Positions 44,501-52,041 of a DNA stretch of 52,041 nt are shown in pieces. How positions within the stretch are numbered: the first letter of the stretch is position 1; each line of letters opens with the position of its first letter. The position numbers and the translations under genes are program-made. The DNA is from an uncultured Clostridium sp. (GTDB taxonomy: Bacteria; Bacillota; Clostridia; Lachnospirales; Lachnospiraceae). The stretch lies in contig CAKSBP010000024.1 of the NCBI GenBank assembly GCA_934438135.1, forward strand, positions 1-52,041, in the 5' to 3' direction. The notes below the pieces were generated by a model. That model saw only the letters and a program-made list of their open reading frames with translations. It did not search any database and was not told the DNA's origin.

Positions 44501-45201
44501 TACCTGCATTGCTCTGGAAGTCCTGCTGCTACTTTACAGATGTAATTCATCATAAATTTCATCCAACTGCTTTTTTTTAAATCATCCAGATTTTCAATTT
44601 CTAGAGATCGTTTCTGCTGTTCCAGCCATTCTTTCGGCCACGGATAACTAACAGAAAAATCATACAACTGTAAAATCAGGTTCTCCAGCCCTTCATCTGT
44701 CTTTCCCGTAGAAAAGGCTTCAATAAAATGATAAAACTCGTCCTTTCCCTCGTCATAATATTTTTCCAGAAGTACACCTGCCACATCACTTTTTAACAGC
44801 TTTAATTCCACTTCATCTACCAGACGCATGCCAGGGTCCAAATTAATAACACTAAAATAATTTCCAATCAGGTTCTTGCAAAAGCTGTGAATTGTCGTAA
44901 TATGAGCACTGTGTATTAATGTCATCTGCTTCTGAAGATGAAGGTTATCTGGATTCTCCATTAATTTTTTCTCCAGTGCTTTTCCAATACGCTCTTTCAT
45001 TTCCGACGCTGCTGCTTTGGTAAACGTAACAATTAACAGTCTGTCAATGTCAATTGGATTTTCTTTTGTTATAACTTTCTGAATAATACGTTCTACTAAA
45101 ACAGCTGTCTTACCAGAGCCGGCAGCCGCAGAGACTAGAATATTTCTATCTTTTAAATCAATTACCTTCTGTTGTTCCTTTGTCCACTCCATCTTCGCCA
45201 C
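41533..45201 (-). CDS. addA: AddA, helicase-nuclease subunit of AddAB
   Basis: 1222 residues. UvrD-type helicase: Walker A SAAAGSGKT at 24-32, the DEYQDSNS motif II, later motifs MSIHKSKGLEFPVVF and LRVLYVALTRAKEKL. The RecB-type nuclease domain near the C-terminus has VVLIDYKTDYV. With AddB it processes double-strand breaks for RecA. The start is GTG at 45201, inside the end of addB (44-base overlap), with GGAGG six bases upstream. The chemoreceptor gene follows 34 bases downstream. Confidence 0.96.
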   Translation of the reverse strand: MAKMEWTKEQQKVIDLKDRNILVSAAAGSGKTAVLVERIIQKVITKENPIDIDRLLIVTFTKAAASEMKERIGKALEKKLMENPDNLHLQKQMTLIHSAHITTIHSFCKNLIGNYFSVINLDPGMRLVDEVELKLLKSDVAGVLLEKYYDEGKDEFYHFIEAFSTGKTDEGLENLILQLYDFSVSYPWPKEWLEQQKRSLEIENLDDLKKSSWMKFMMNYICKVAAGLPEQCRYARRLCLESGGPEPYLAAIESDLELVEELAKQTDYEGFANLLAGLSWEKLKRVKKDEVDAELQEEVKAVRKHVKDIVDGLRKKFFFQPAQDMLEDIQGTKKDLCVLLDLAKDFYDMFQAEKLEKKVMDFNDLEHYALNILIKGHNGDKMEYSDVADELSEFYEEIMIDEYQDSNSVQELLLNSISKERFGRPNVFMVGDVKQSIYKFRLARPELFMEKFESYLPFQDGDSKYQRIDLKKNFRSRGVVLDFTNFIFKQIMQKQLGNIEYDEDAYLYEGASFEESDENISDNVEVLLVNGSTELEPEDTGETEEQTARELEARAVAAKIRNLMGMDGKGERLLVYDGDEKVYRGVEFRDIVILLRTVSGWSEDFISVLAELGIPAVSDTQSGYFSAIEVKTVLNLLQIIDNPKQDIPLAAVLYSPMFGFVSEELAKIRADAKDVDLYESVIRYSTDGEEDVLQKKAQNFLEKISLYRSMMPYTSIRKIIEFILEDTGYYEYASVMPAGEQRAANLDMLVKKAQDFESTSYKGLFQFNRYIEKLHKYDIDFGEAFISKDGINAVRIMSIHKSKGLEFPVVFVSGLGKQFNMQDSRSRLIVQEELGLGSDFIDISMRIKKVTLQKRAIQSKIKLENLGEELRVLYVALTRAKEKLILTGYDKKLEQKQMSWMKESDREHIQMSYLNLSEASSYLDFIGPCLYYPNCLPIQITVLEWTDFVIHETNRQAESLNQKEQLLVWNSTYEFNPEIKKLIRNRLESKYAFENEQEIPVKFTVSELKRRQRDLEEEHQSRNLLIEEAEKAEKRVMPVPRFMTGETAETPVQKGILYHKVMQKINFNCVKGAEDIERELERMVEEQIILEKEKEDISRKKLNQFFQTDMAKRMAKAEREHCLYRERQFVIGIPAKELPVGVSSEEMVLIQGVVDAYMECEKEVVLIDYKTDYVARNGEEKFVEQYKMQIKYYNKALEQITGKPVTEKYLYSFYLGKWYKIE

Positions 45202-48200
45202 GAAGCTCCTCCCATATCTTTTCTTGATCTATCTTCTTTAGATTACGGTAATGGTTTCCTGGAAGTTTCTGATCAAATCCACAGATCCCATCAAACCTGC
45301 AGTAATCACATGCCGTCTTTTTATTTAACTGATACGGATCGATATCCGTCTTTCCGTCCACAATTTCTTTTCCGTACTGCTCCATCTTCTTCCGTACAAA
45401 CCGCCGCAGGTCATGAAACTGCTTTTCCCCTGCTACACTGGAATACGCACTGAATTTTCCTTTTGCGGTCAGCTCTACTGGAATAACCTTAGATTTTACA
45501 GATTTCTCTTCTTCAAAAATATGATCCAGTTTCATTAAAATCTCTTTGTCACTGTTTACCAGACCATTTACTTTCAGTTCTTTTAAAATATCTTCCTCAA
45601 TTTCTTCCTTCTTTGGCCTTCCAGATACTTTTTCAATGACTGGGTCATTTATATTATAATAAAAGATTCCCGCTGGAATTATTTTTTTCACAGGATGCGT
45701 TTTGCCTGCTAATTCTATTGCGGCATCCAGGTATACAACCAACTGGAGCTGTAATCCATAGTATATCTTCTGTAAATCAAATGCAGTTCCGCCAGATTTA
45801 TAATCAATTACCTTTAAATACAGGTTTTCATCATCTTCACATTCATCTATACGGTCAATTCGTCCTTTCAGACGCATGGTTGCATGGTCATTTAAAACCA
45901 TTGTAGCTGACTCCCGGTTATCCAGAGGTGCAAATGCAATTTCATATCCTGCCGGTTCAAAGTCTCCCTGTGCAATCTGCTGGCACAATGCCCAAATGGT
46001 ACGGCTTGTCATTCGTTCCAGCCTGGTAACCAGATACTCACTTCTTCTGGAACTGAAAATAACGTCGCTTCCCCGTTCCTCTACCGCCTGAATGACTGCT
46101 TCTTTTACAAATAAGTCTCTCTGTCCTTCCATCTCTTCCTTGCTTAAATCATGCCACGTAAAGCCTTGCTTTTTAATTGCTTTGGAGAAGTTTTCAATGG
46201 ATGCATGGAACAAATCTCCGATATCTGGAATTGCCAGTTGAAACTGTTTTCTCTCCTTGAGTCCCAGCCCATATGCCATAAAATGTGCGAATGCACAGGA
46301 TGCGAACTGCTCCAGTCTGGTTACACTGTTGGTCAGTTCATCTCCATATAAGGCTCTTACCACAGCTCTGCTCAGTCCCTTTTCTTCGTTTGTATAATAA
46401 ACACCATCGATTAAATGACGTAGTTTATCCCCTGTTTTTCCTTCTTTATAATAACTGAATAATTCTTTCCAAAACTCTCCCTGTTCCTTCTCCGGATACT
46501 GCCTCAATCCTTCCAGTAAAACTTCCATACCGCAGTCACCATCCAGAATATGAACCATATCCTGTCTATAAGTCTCCTCTTCTTCTACTTCCAGATTCGT
46601 AAATATTTTTTTCATCTTTCCAATCAAATAAGATGGTTTTTTCGCCTTTCCATCTGCTCCAACCTGACAATAAGTCAGATATAGCTTATTCTGCGGCCTG
46701 GTCAGATTCAGATATAAATAAAACTGCTCGGTAAACGCATTTTCCTTTTGAGTTGGTGCCAATTCAATATCTGCCTCTTTCAACATATTACGTTCCATAT
46801 CCGATAAAATTCCACCGCTGGATCCAGCCTTTGGAATAACTCCATCGTTTACACCTATAAAAAATAATGCCTTAATATCTTTTAAACGGGTTCGCTCAAT
46901 ATCTCCCACTACAATCTGATCTACACCTGGTGGAATCAGTCCTACTTTGATTTCTGATAATCCAGTATCCAGAAGTTCTTCATATTCTTTCAGAGTTACT
47001 TCTTCCGCTCCTAAAAGTTCTACCATTTTATCAAATAAATCCATAAGAATCTGATAAATCTGCTGGAATTCCTTCGCTAAAAGAGGCTTCTCTTCCTGTT
47101 CAAATTTCTCCAGATAATCCTCTATTCTCTCATACAGTTCCTCTCCAATAATAAAATCATACAATGCCCTTGTAATATCCAATACTGTATGCTTTCCACC
47201 TGAAATTTTCTCATAGAAATCTGCCAATGGTTCCATCATTTTAACACGGATTTCATTTAATTGTTCATAATGAAATTCTTCCTGCTTTCGCTTACTTCGG
47301 CTCTTAAATGGCCTGCTGTATGTTTTATATCCACGGATTCCACAGGCAATAATAAAGTTTTCCAGTAAATCCGTCTCCCCATCTGTAAGCTGTATCATGC
47401 CAGAGCGAAGATAACGTAGCACTCCTTCATAAGAGAAGTTCGTGTTAAACATATTTAGAAGTGCACCAACTACCTCAACAAATGGATTCTGCCGGATATC
47501 CTTCTTATAATCCACAAAATAAGAAAATCCTGCTTTCTCATATTCCCGCTCAATTGTCCCTGCATAGCTTTCGACATCTCCAGTTACCACCGCAATATCT
47601 CGATAGCGATATCCCTCATCCCGAATCAGCCGATTAATCTCACTGACTGTAAAAATAATCTCACTCTTTGGATTTGCCCCACAGAACATTCGAATATCAT
47701 CCTGTTTGTTTGTATATTTTTCCCAATGATAACGGAATAAATTATGTTCCAGACAAGCCAGTGCCTCACTATTTTGAAAACGATATGGTACACATCCTTC
47801 TTTTCCTGCATACCATGGTTCTAAAATCTCTGTTCCTGTATTTTTCGCAATCCGGTATAAACGGTCAATCGTATCCCGGCTCAAGTGGAACAAATGAAAT
47901 GCCTCCATTTTCCTTGTCAGCTTCTCGCGCCTGTCCATTGTAACCGTTACATAAATTTTCGGACATAAAATCATCAGCTGTTCTAACAGTTTATACTGAT
48001 TTGGTGTAAATCCAGTAAACCCATCAAAACAGATAATACTGTTCTTTATGATTTCTGACTTTTCAATAACGTCACAAAGTACTTCCAGTACTTCTTCTGC
48101 AGTTATATATTTATGCTCCAAAAGTTCCCGGAATCTTGTATACACTTTCAACGTATCGCTCAGCTTTGCCTGTAACAACGGCTTCTTTTCTGACAACTGA

Positions 48201-48628
48201 AGCATTTTCTCCAAATCTTCTATTTTAATGCTGTACTGAAGGAACTCAGATATCAGTGATTTCATTTCTTTTGTAAATCCCTGTTTTTTAATATCTGCTT
48301 TAAATATCTCTAATTCTTCTTTTTCTTCTTCCAATGCTTTCCGCACCAACATGCTTTTTCCGGTTTCCTCCAGAACGGTCATATCACCTCCACCGGTTTC
48401 CTCCAAGATATGATATGACAGACGCAGGAAACTAAGCACATCAATATTCATAATTCCGTGATTCGGATGCATGGAAACAATATCCTTTTGTGTCTGCAGC
48501 GTAAACTGCTCCGGCACGATTATAATGTAATTTTTATTCTTATTTTTTTGTGAATCTTCAATGATTTTATGATAAAGCTCATAAGATTTTCCTTCTCCCG
48601 AGCTTCCTAATATTAATTGTAGTGACAT
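45158..48628 (-). CDS. addB: AddB, helicase-nuclease subunit of AddAB
   Basis: 1156 residues. N-terminal Walker A LGSSGEGKS. The C-terminal nuclease motif is KVIDYKSGGTAF. Iron-sulfur cysteines are in QFASCAFAHFMAYGL and the terminal CDYCRFDGICGFD, giving the four ligands of the [4Fe-4S] staple. It pairs with AddA, whose gene overlaps its 3' end. I chose the ATG at 48628 (GGGAGG four bases upstream); the frame extends to 48649. Confidence 0.96.
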   Translation of the reverse strand: MSLQLILGSSGEGKSYELYHKIIEDSQKNKNKNYIIIVPEQFTLQTQKDIVSMHPNHGIMNIDVLSFLRLSYHILEETGGGDMTVLEETGKSMLVRKALEEEKEELEIFKADIKKQGFTKEMKSLISEFLQYSIKIEDLEKMLQLSEKKPLLQAKLSDTLKVYTRFRELLEHKYITAEEVLEVLCDVIEKSEIIKNSIICFDGFTGFTPNQYKLLEQLMILCPKIYVTVTMDRREKLTRKMEAFHLFHLSRDTIDRLYRIAKNTGTEILEPWYAGKEGCVPYRFQNSEALACLEHNLFRYHWEKYTNKQDDIRMFCGANPKSEIIFTVSEINRLIRDEGYRYRDIAVVTGDVESYAGTIEREYEKAGFSYFVDYKKDIRQNPFVEVVGALLNMFNTNFSYEGVLRYLRSGMIQLTDGETDLLENFIIACGIRGYKTYSRPFKSRSKRKQEEFHYEQLNEIRVKMMEPLADFYEKISGGKHTVLDITRALYDFIIGEELYERIEDYLEKFEQEEKPLLAKEFQQIYQILMDLFDKMVELLGAEEVTLKEYEELLDTGLSEIKVGLIPPGVDQIVVGDIERTRLKDIKALFFIGVNDGVIPKAGSSGGILSDMERNMLKEADIELAPTQKENAFTEQFYLYLNLTRPQNKLYLTYCQVGADGKAKKPSYLIGKMKKIFTNLEVEEEETYRQDMVHILDGDCGMEVLLEGLRQYPEKEQGEFWKELFSYYKEGKTGDKLRHLIDGVYYTNEEKGLSRAVVRALYGDELTNSVTRLEQFASCAFAHFMAYGLGLKERKQFQLAIPDIGDLFHASIENFSKAIKKQGFTWHDLSKEEMEGQRDLFVKEAVIQAVEERGSDVIFSSRRSEYLVTRLERMTSRTIWALCQQIAQGDFEPAGYEIAFAPLDNRESATMVLNDHATMRLKGRIDRIDECEDDENLYLKVIDYKSGGTAFDLQKIYYGLQLQLVVYLDAAIELAGKTHPVKKIIPAGIFYYNINDPVIEKVSGRPKKEEIEEDILKELKVNGLVNSDKEILMKLDHIFEEEKSVKSKVIPVELTAKGKFSAYSSVAGEKQFHDLRRFVRKKMEQYGKEIVDGKTDIDPYQLNKKTACDYCRFDGICGFDQKLPGNHYRNLKKIDQEKIWEELRGEDGVDKGTTEGN

Positions 48629-48795
48629 ATTTTCCTCCCGTACATGCATAAAAATAGTGTTAAGGGCAAATTAATTATCATACTTTTTTATTTTCACACA
48701 TATTTATATATTAATAACAATTATAATATATACTAAATGCCAGTGAAAGATAAAGTTTATATCTAATCCTTTAAATTTAGTAGTTGGAGGTTCTC

Positions 48796-49227
48796 ATGTC
48801 AAAAACCAGAATAGTTATTATTCAACTGAAAGAAATTATATACACGGCAATCTTTGTAGGCCTTGGCATTTTACTAATCCTTCTGCTCGTCTTTATGTTT
48901 CTGCCAAAAAGTAAGGGCAGTGCCGGGGCCTCAGACAAAGCACAATACGTTCCAGGCGTTTACACAAACCAGATTACATTAGGAGAGACTACACTCAATG
49001 TAGAGGTCGTTTTAGATGAGAACCATATAAATGATGTAACTATTTCGAATCTAGACGAATCTGTTACAACTATGTATCCATTGGTTGAACCAGCCTTAAA
49101 GGGAATTGAAAAACAGCTTGTAAATGGTGTCGCCCCTGAAGATGTGGTGGTATCAGAAGACTATAAATATACGCAGATGCTTCTTCTGCAGGCTGTTGAA
49201 GATGCAATAGATAAAGCAACACCGTAA
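48796..49227 (+). CDS. Small membrane-anchored protein with degenerate FMN-binding-like domain
   Basis: 143 residues. One N-terminal membrane helix (about 15-38) is followed by a small extracellular domain. It reads like the FMN-bind fold (YVPGVYTNQI, TLNVEVVLDENHINDVTISN, VEPALKGIEKQLV, LLLQAVEDAIDKA) but lacks the SGAT[ST] flavinylation motif, which is replaced by VVSEDYKYTQ. It therefore is not expected to carry covalent FMN. ATG at 48796 with GGAGG five bases upstream. It lies divergent to addB and ends at a bidirectional terminator. Function unknown. Confidence 0.75.
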   Translation: MSKTRIVIIQLKEIIYTAIFVGLGILLILLLVFMFLPKSKGSAGASDKAQYVPGVYTNQITLGETTLNVEVVLDENHINDVTISNLDESVTTMYPLVEPALKGIEKQLVNGVAPEDVVVSEDYKYTQMLLLQAVEDAIDKATP

Positions 49228-49241
49228 TATTATACATATTA

Positions 49242-49265
49242 GGGAAAGCAGTTTTCTGCTTTCCC
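49242..49265. terminator. Bidirectional terminator between convergent genes
   Basis: GGGAAAGCAG/CTGCTTTCCC with a TTTT loop, a perfect 10-bp stem lying between the plus-strand gene ending at 49227 and the minus-strand gene ending at 49275. Confidence 0.8.
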
Positions 49266-49274
49266 CATATTTGT

Positions 49275-49556
49275 TTATAAGAGTTTGAATTTTTTCCAGT
49301 ATTCTTCCAGTGCATTATCTCTTACTGCACGGTAATATTTTAATGCAATTTCTTCTGCTTCTGTTAATTCTTCGCTCTTCACACGAATCATAATATCATC
49401 GGCAGATTTATATTTAAGATAAGATTTATTTTTATTTTTCTCAATCCATGTCCTAGCTTTCTCTTCCCAGCCAAGAATTAATTCTTCTGTGAGGTTATCA
49501 AATTGCGTCATCTGAAACTTAACCTCTTCTACAAAATCTTCAAAGTCGAACTCCAT
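49275..49556 (-). CDS. Small acidic/helical protein of unknown function
   Basis: 93 residues, no signal peptide or membrane segment, mostly charged helices (FDFEDFVEEVKFQMTQFDN, EEKARTWIEKNKNK). No family recognised. It overlaps the 3' end of nadE by 17 bases and is probably co-transcribed and coupled to it; the start lies inside the last codons of nadE. Confidence 0.65.
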   Translation of the reverse strand: MEFDFEDFVEEVKFQMTQFDNLTEELILGWEEKARTWIEKNKNKSYLKYKSADDIMIRVKSEELTEAEEIALKYYRAVRDNALEEYWKKFKLL

Positions 49557-51489
49557 ATGTTTCCTCCAGTTTTTTCAAATCATTCAGCCAGATTTCTCTA
49601 GATGCATCACTTGGCATCCTTAAATCGCCTCTTGGAGACACTGCTACACTTCCTACCTTTGGACCATCCGGCAGACAGGAACGCTTAAACTGCTGTGCGA
49701 AAAATCTTCTGTAAAAATTATTAAGCCATTTGTAAATGGTGTTTAAATCATATTTATCTTCATATGCCTCTTTTGCAAGACGAAATACTTTCTGTGGCAT
49801 AAATCCAAAACGCAGAATATAATACAAGAAGAAATCATGTAGTTCATATGGTCCCACAATATCCTCTGTCTTCTGTGCAATCTTTCCATCCTTCGGTGGA
49901 AGAAGCTCTGGACTAACCGGTGTATTTAACACATCATAGAGAATTTCAGACAGCTTCTTATTATCTGCTGTATCTGCATAATACATAACCAGATGGCGGA
50001 CAAGTGTCTTAGGAACCGAAACATTAACACCATACATAGACATATGATCTCCATTATAAGTTGCCCATCCCAATGCCAGTTCAGACATATCTCCTGTTCC
50101 AATTACCATTCCATTTAATTGATTGGCTGTGTTCATTAGAATCAATGTTCTCATTCTCGCCTGTGCATTCTCATACGTAACATCATGGACATCCAAATCA
50201 TGTCCAATTTGATTTAAATGAAGGGTAACTGCATCATTAATCGGAATTTCCTTCAACGTAGCACCAAGCATCTTAGTCAGCTGCACTGCATTTTCATAAG
50301 TTCTGTCTGTCGTTCCAAAACACGGCATTGTAACAGCAATAATATTTTTTCGATCAAGTCCCAGCATATCAAACGCCAACGTAGTTACCAGCATTGCCAG
50401 AGTAGAATCCAAGCCTCCAGAGATTCCAATTACCGCAGTATCACAATGTGTATGAGCAAGCCTTTTCTTAAGACCGCATGCCTGAATATTTAAAATCTCC
50501 TGACATCTTCTTTCCCTATCCTGTTTAGAACTAGGAACAAATGGATTCTGGTCAAATTTTCTTGTTAATTTCGTTTCTTCTACATAATTAAATGCAAAAT
50601 CTACATATAAATACCCTTTTTGATATTTATATTCCGTATGATAGGTTGTTATTCTGCGTCGTTCATTGACCAGCTTCTGAAGATCCAGTTCAGAAACTGC
50701 GCTCTGATTTTGAAAACGCTCTGATTCCTTTAGGATTGTCCCATTTTCTATAATTAAATTATGTCCTGAATAGACCAAATCCGTAGAAGATTCTCCTTCA
50801 CCTGCATTTGCATACAGATAACCACATACCAGTCGACCCGACTGACTGGATACCAGCTGTCTTCTATAAATATCTTTTCCAGTTACTTCATCACTAGCCG
50901 ACAAATTGGCAATTACAGTTGCTCCCGCCAATGCATGACTAGACGATGGGGGGATTGGAACCCACACATCCTCACAGATTTCCACACCAAGAATAAATTC
51001 CTTCTGATTTAAACAACGGAATAAAATATTCGTTCCAAATGGTACAAGTTCTTCCTGTCCTTCTATTCTAATGTACTCTGCTTCTTCGTTTCCTACATTA
51101 AAATGTCTGCCTTCATAAAATTCTGAGTAATTCGGTATATTTTTCTTAGGAATAAGTCCTAAAATCCTTCCTTCAAATAAAACAGCCGCTACATTATATA
51201 GCTTTCCATCTTTCATCATTGGCAGACCGGTCAATACTACCATATCGCAGTTACGAGTACTTTCTGCAACCTTTCTCAATCCATTTAAAGCTTCTTTCAA
51301 TAGGATGTCCTGTAAAAATAAATCATTACACGTATATCCTGTCATACTTAATTCTGGAAAAACCAATAGTTTGACCTGCTCTTTTTTGCATTCTTCCAAT
51401 TTTTCTATCATTCGTTCGGCATTATAAACTGGGTTACCAACCTCAATCTTAATGGCTGCCGCACATACTTTTAAAAATCCGTCCTTCAT
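49540..51489 (-). CDS. nadE: Glutamine-dependent NAD(+) synthetase
   Basis: 649 residues. The N-terminal nitrilase-fold amidotransferase has the Glu-Lys-Cys triad in FPELSMTGYT, PKKNIPNYSEFYE and LGVEICEDVWVP. The C-terminal synthetase has the P-loop GISGGLDST and GTGDMSELALGWATYNGDHMS. It converts nicotinic acid adenine dinucleotide to NAD using ATP and glutamine-derived ammonia. The ATG at 51489 is preferred (AAAGGCAGGG upstream); the same frame runs to 51618 through the rRNA terminator and is not coding there. Confidence 0.96.
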   Translation of the reverse strand: MKDGFLKVCAAAIKIEVGNPVYNAERMIEKLEECKKEQVKLLVFPELSMTGYTCNDLFLQDILLKEALNGLRKVAESTRNCDMVVLTGLPMMKDGKLYNVAAVLFEGRILGLIPKKNIPNYSEFYEGRHFNVGNEEAEYIRIEGQEELVPFGTNILFRCLNQKEFILGVEICEDVWVPIPPSSSHALAGATVIANLSASDEVTGKDIYRRQLVSSQSGRLVCGYLYANAGEGESSTDLVYSGHNLIIENGTILKESERFQNQSAVSELDLQKLVNERRRITTYHTEYKYQKGYLYVDFAFNYVEETKLTRKFDQNPFVPSSKQDRERRCQEILNIQACGLKKRLAHTHCDTAVIGISGGLDSTLAMLVTTLAFDMLGLDRKNIIAVTMPCFGTTDRTYENAVQLTKMLGATLKEIPINDAVTLHLNQIGHDLDVHDVTYENAQARMRTLILMNTANQLNGMVIGTGDMSELALGWATYNGDHMSMYGVNVSVPKTLVRHLVMYYADTADNKKLSEILYDVLNTPVSPELLPPKDGKIAQKTEDIVGPYELHDFFLYYILRFGFMPQKVFRLAKEAYEDKYDLNTIYKWLNNFYRRFFAQQFKRSCLPDGPKVGSVAVSPRGDLRMPSDASREIWLNDLKKLEETYGVRL

Positions 51490-51616
51490 AAAAGCCCTGC
51501 CTTTCATATTTAAACATATATGGCGTTTTCTATATATTATATGTATTATCTGCCCAAAATACAAGCTAGAAGGACAAAGAGTTATAAAAACAGACCGTAC
51601 ACATGGCACGCAAACC

Positions 51617-51641
51617 AAAAAAAGAACAGCCTCTGCTGTCC
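51617..51641 (-). terminator. Terminator of the rRNA operon
   Basis: GGACAGC/GCTGTTC stem (51635-51641 with 51624-51630, one G-U) with a short loop and seven Ts on the minus strand, about 60 bases beyond the 23S rRNA 3' end. Confidence 0.85.
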
Positions 51642-51702
51642 TTCCCTGTAACTCTCCATATCTTCAAAACCACACACTGAATGCTTTCATCCGTTTCCCT
51701 TT

Positions 51703-52041
<339 letters not shown>

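Overview
The window looks like a chromosomal segment of a low-GC, endospore-forming member of the Clostridia, most likely Lachnospiraceae. This is judged from gene content and not from any search: AddAB recombination nuclease, an alpha/beta-type small acid-soluble spore protein, a GGGtGRT protein with its NifU-like partner, a DUF6033-type protein, a GH94 disaccharide phosphorylase, a CBM3-bearing secreted protein, a chemoreceptor and a flagellin methylase. Nearly everything is on the minus strand. The exceptions are a ROK regulator, the spore protein and a small FMN-binding-like protein.

Layout, left to right. 0.3-8.2 kb: flagellin lysine methylase, a frameshifted membrane protein gene, an ECF sigma/anti-sigma pair, a NUDIX hydrolase, a secreted HExxH metallopeptidase-like protein with CBM3, a DUF6033-like protein and a GH25 lysozyme. 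8.3-12 kb: a fumarate reductase operon (CDP-alcohol phosphatidyltransferase, membrane anchor, flavoprotein, iron-sulfur subunit). The flavoprotein lacks the histidine that normally binds FAD covalently. 12.2-23.6 kb: GGGtGRT operon with a structured leader, hexapeptide acyltransferase, topoisomerase III, TspO, LUD protein, DegV, GlyA and GH94 phosphorylase.

23.7-35.9 kb is an accessory block of two adjacent same-strand operons that looks AT-richer than its flanks. Transcribed first (35.9 to 28.8 kb) is a RiPP (ribosomally made, modified peptide) operon. It encodes a subtilisin-like protease fused to a P-loop domain, a radical SAM/SPASM maturase, an acyl-carrier-like protein, a 47-residue three-cysteine precursor peptide (32259-32402, too short for ordinary gene calling), an ABC exporter, and a protein that may be a BtrH-like acyltransferase or cysteine-peptidase-like enzyme. 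The maturase, carrier-like protein and precursor resemble the clostridial Cys-rich peptide (CcpM/CLI_3235-type) systems. The second operon encodes a 144-residue secreted protein, then a seven-gene-type ABC system with three permeases and two membrane-anchored accessory proteins. In both operons an intrinsic hairpin directly follows the small peptide gene, which fits high peptide and lower transporter expression.

36-52 kb returns to housekeeping genes: HslO (Hsp33), a methyltransferase, a divergent ROK regulator, the spore protein, a chemoreceptor, AddA/AddB, glutamine-dependent NAD synthetase and, at the right edge, the 3' end of a 23S rRNA gene whose terminator follows with no 5S gene between.
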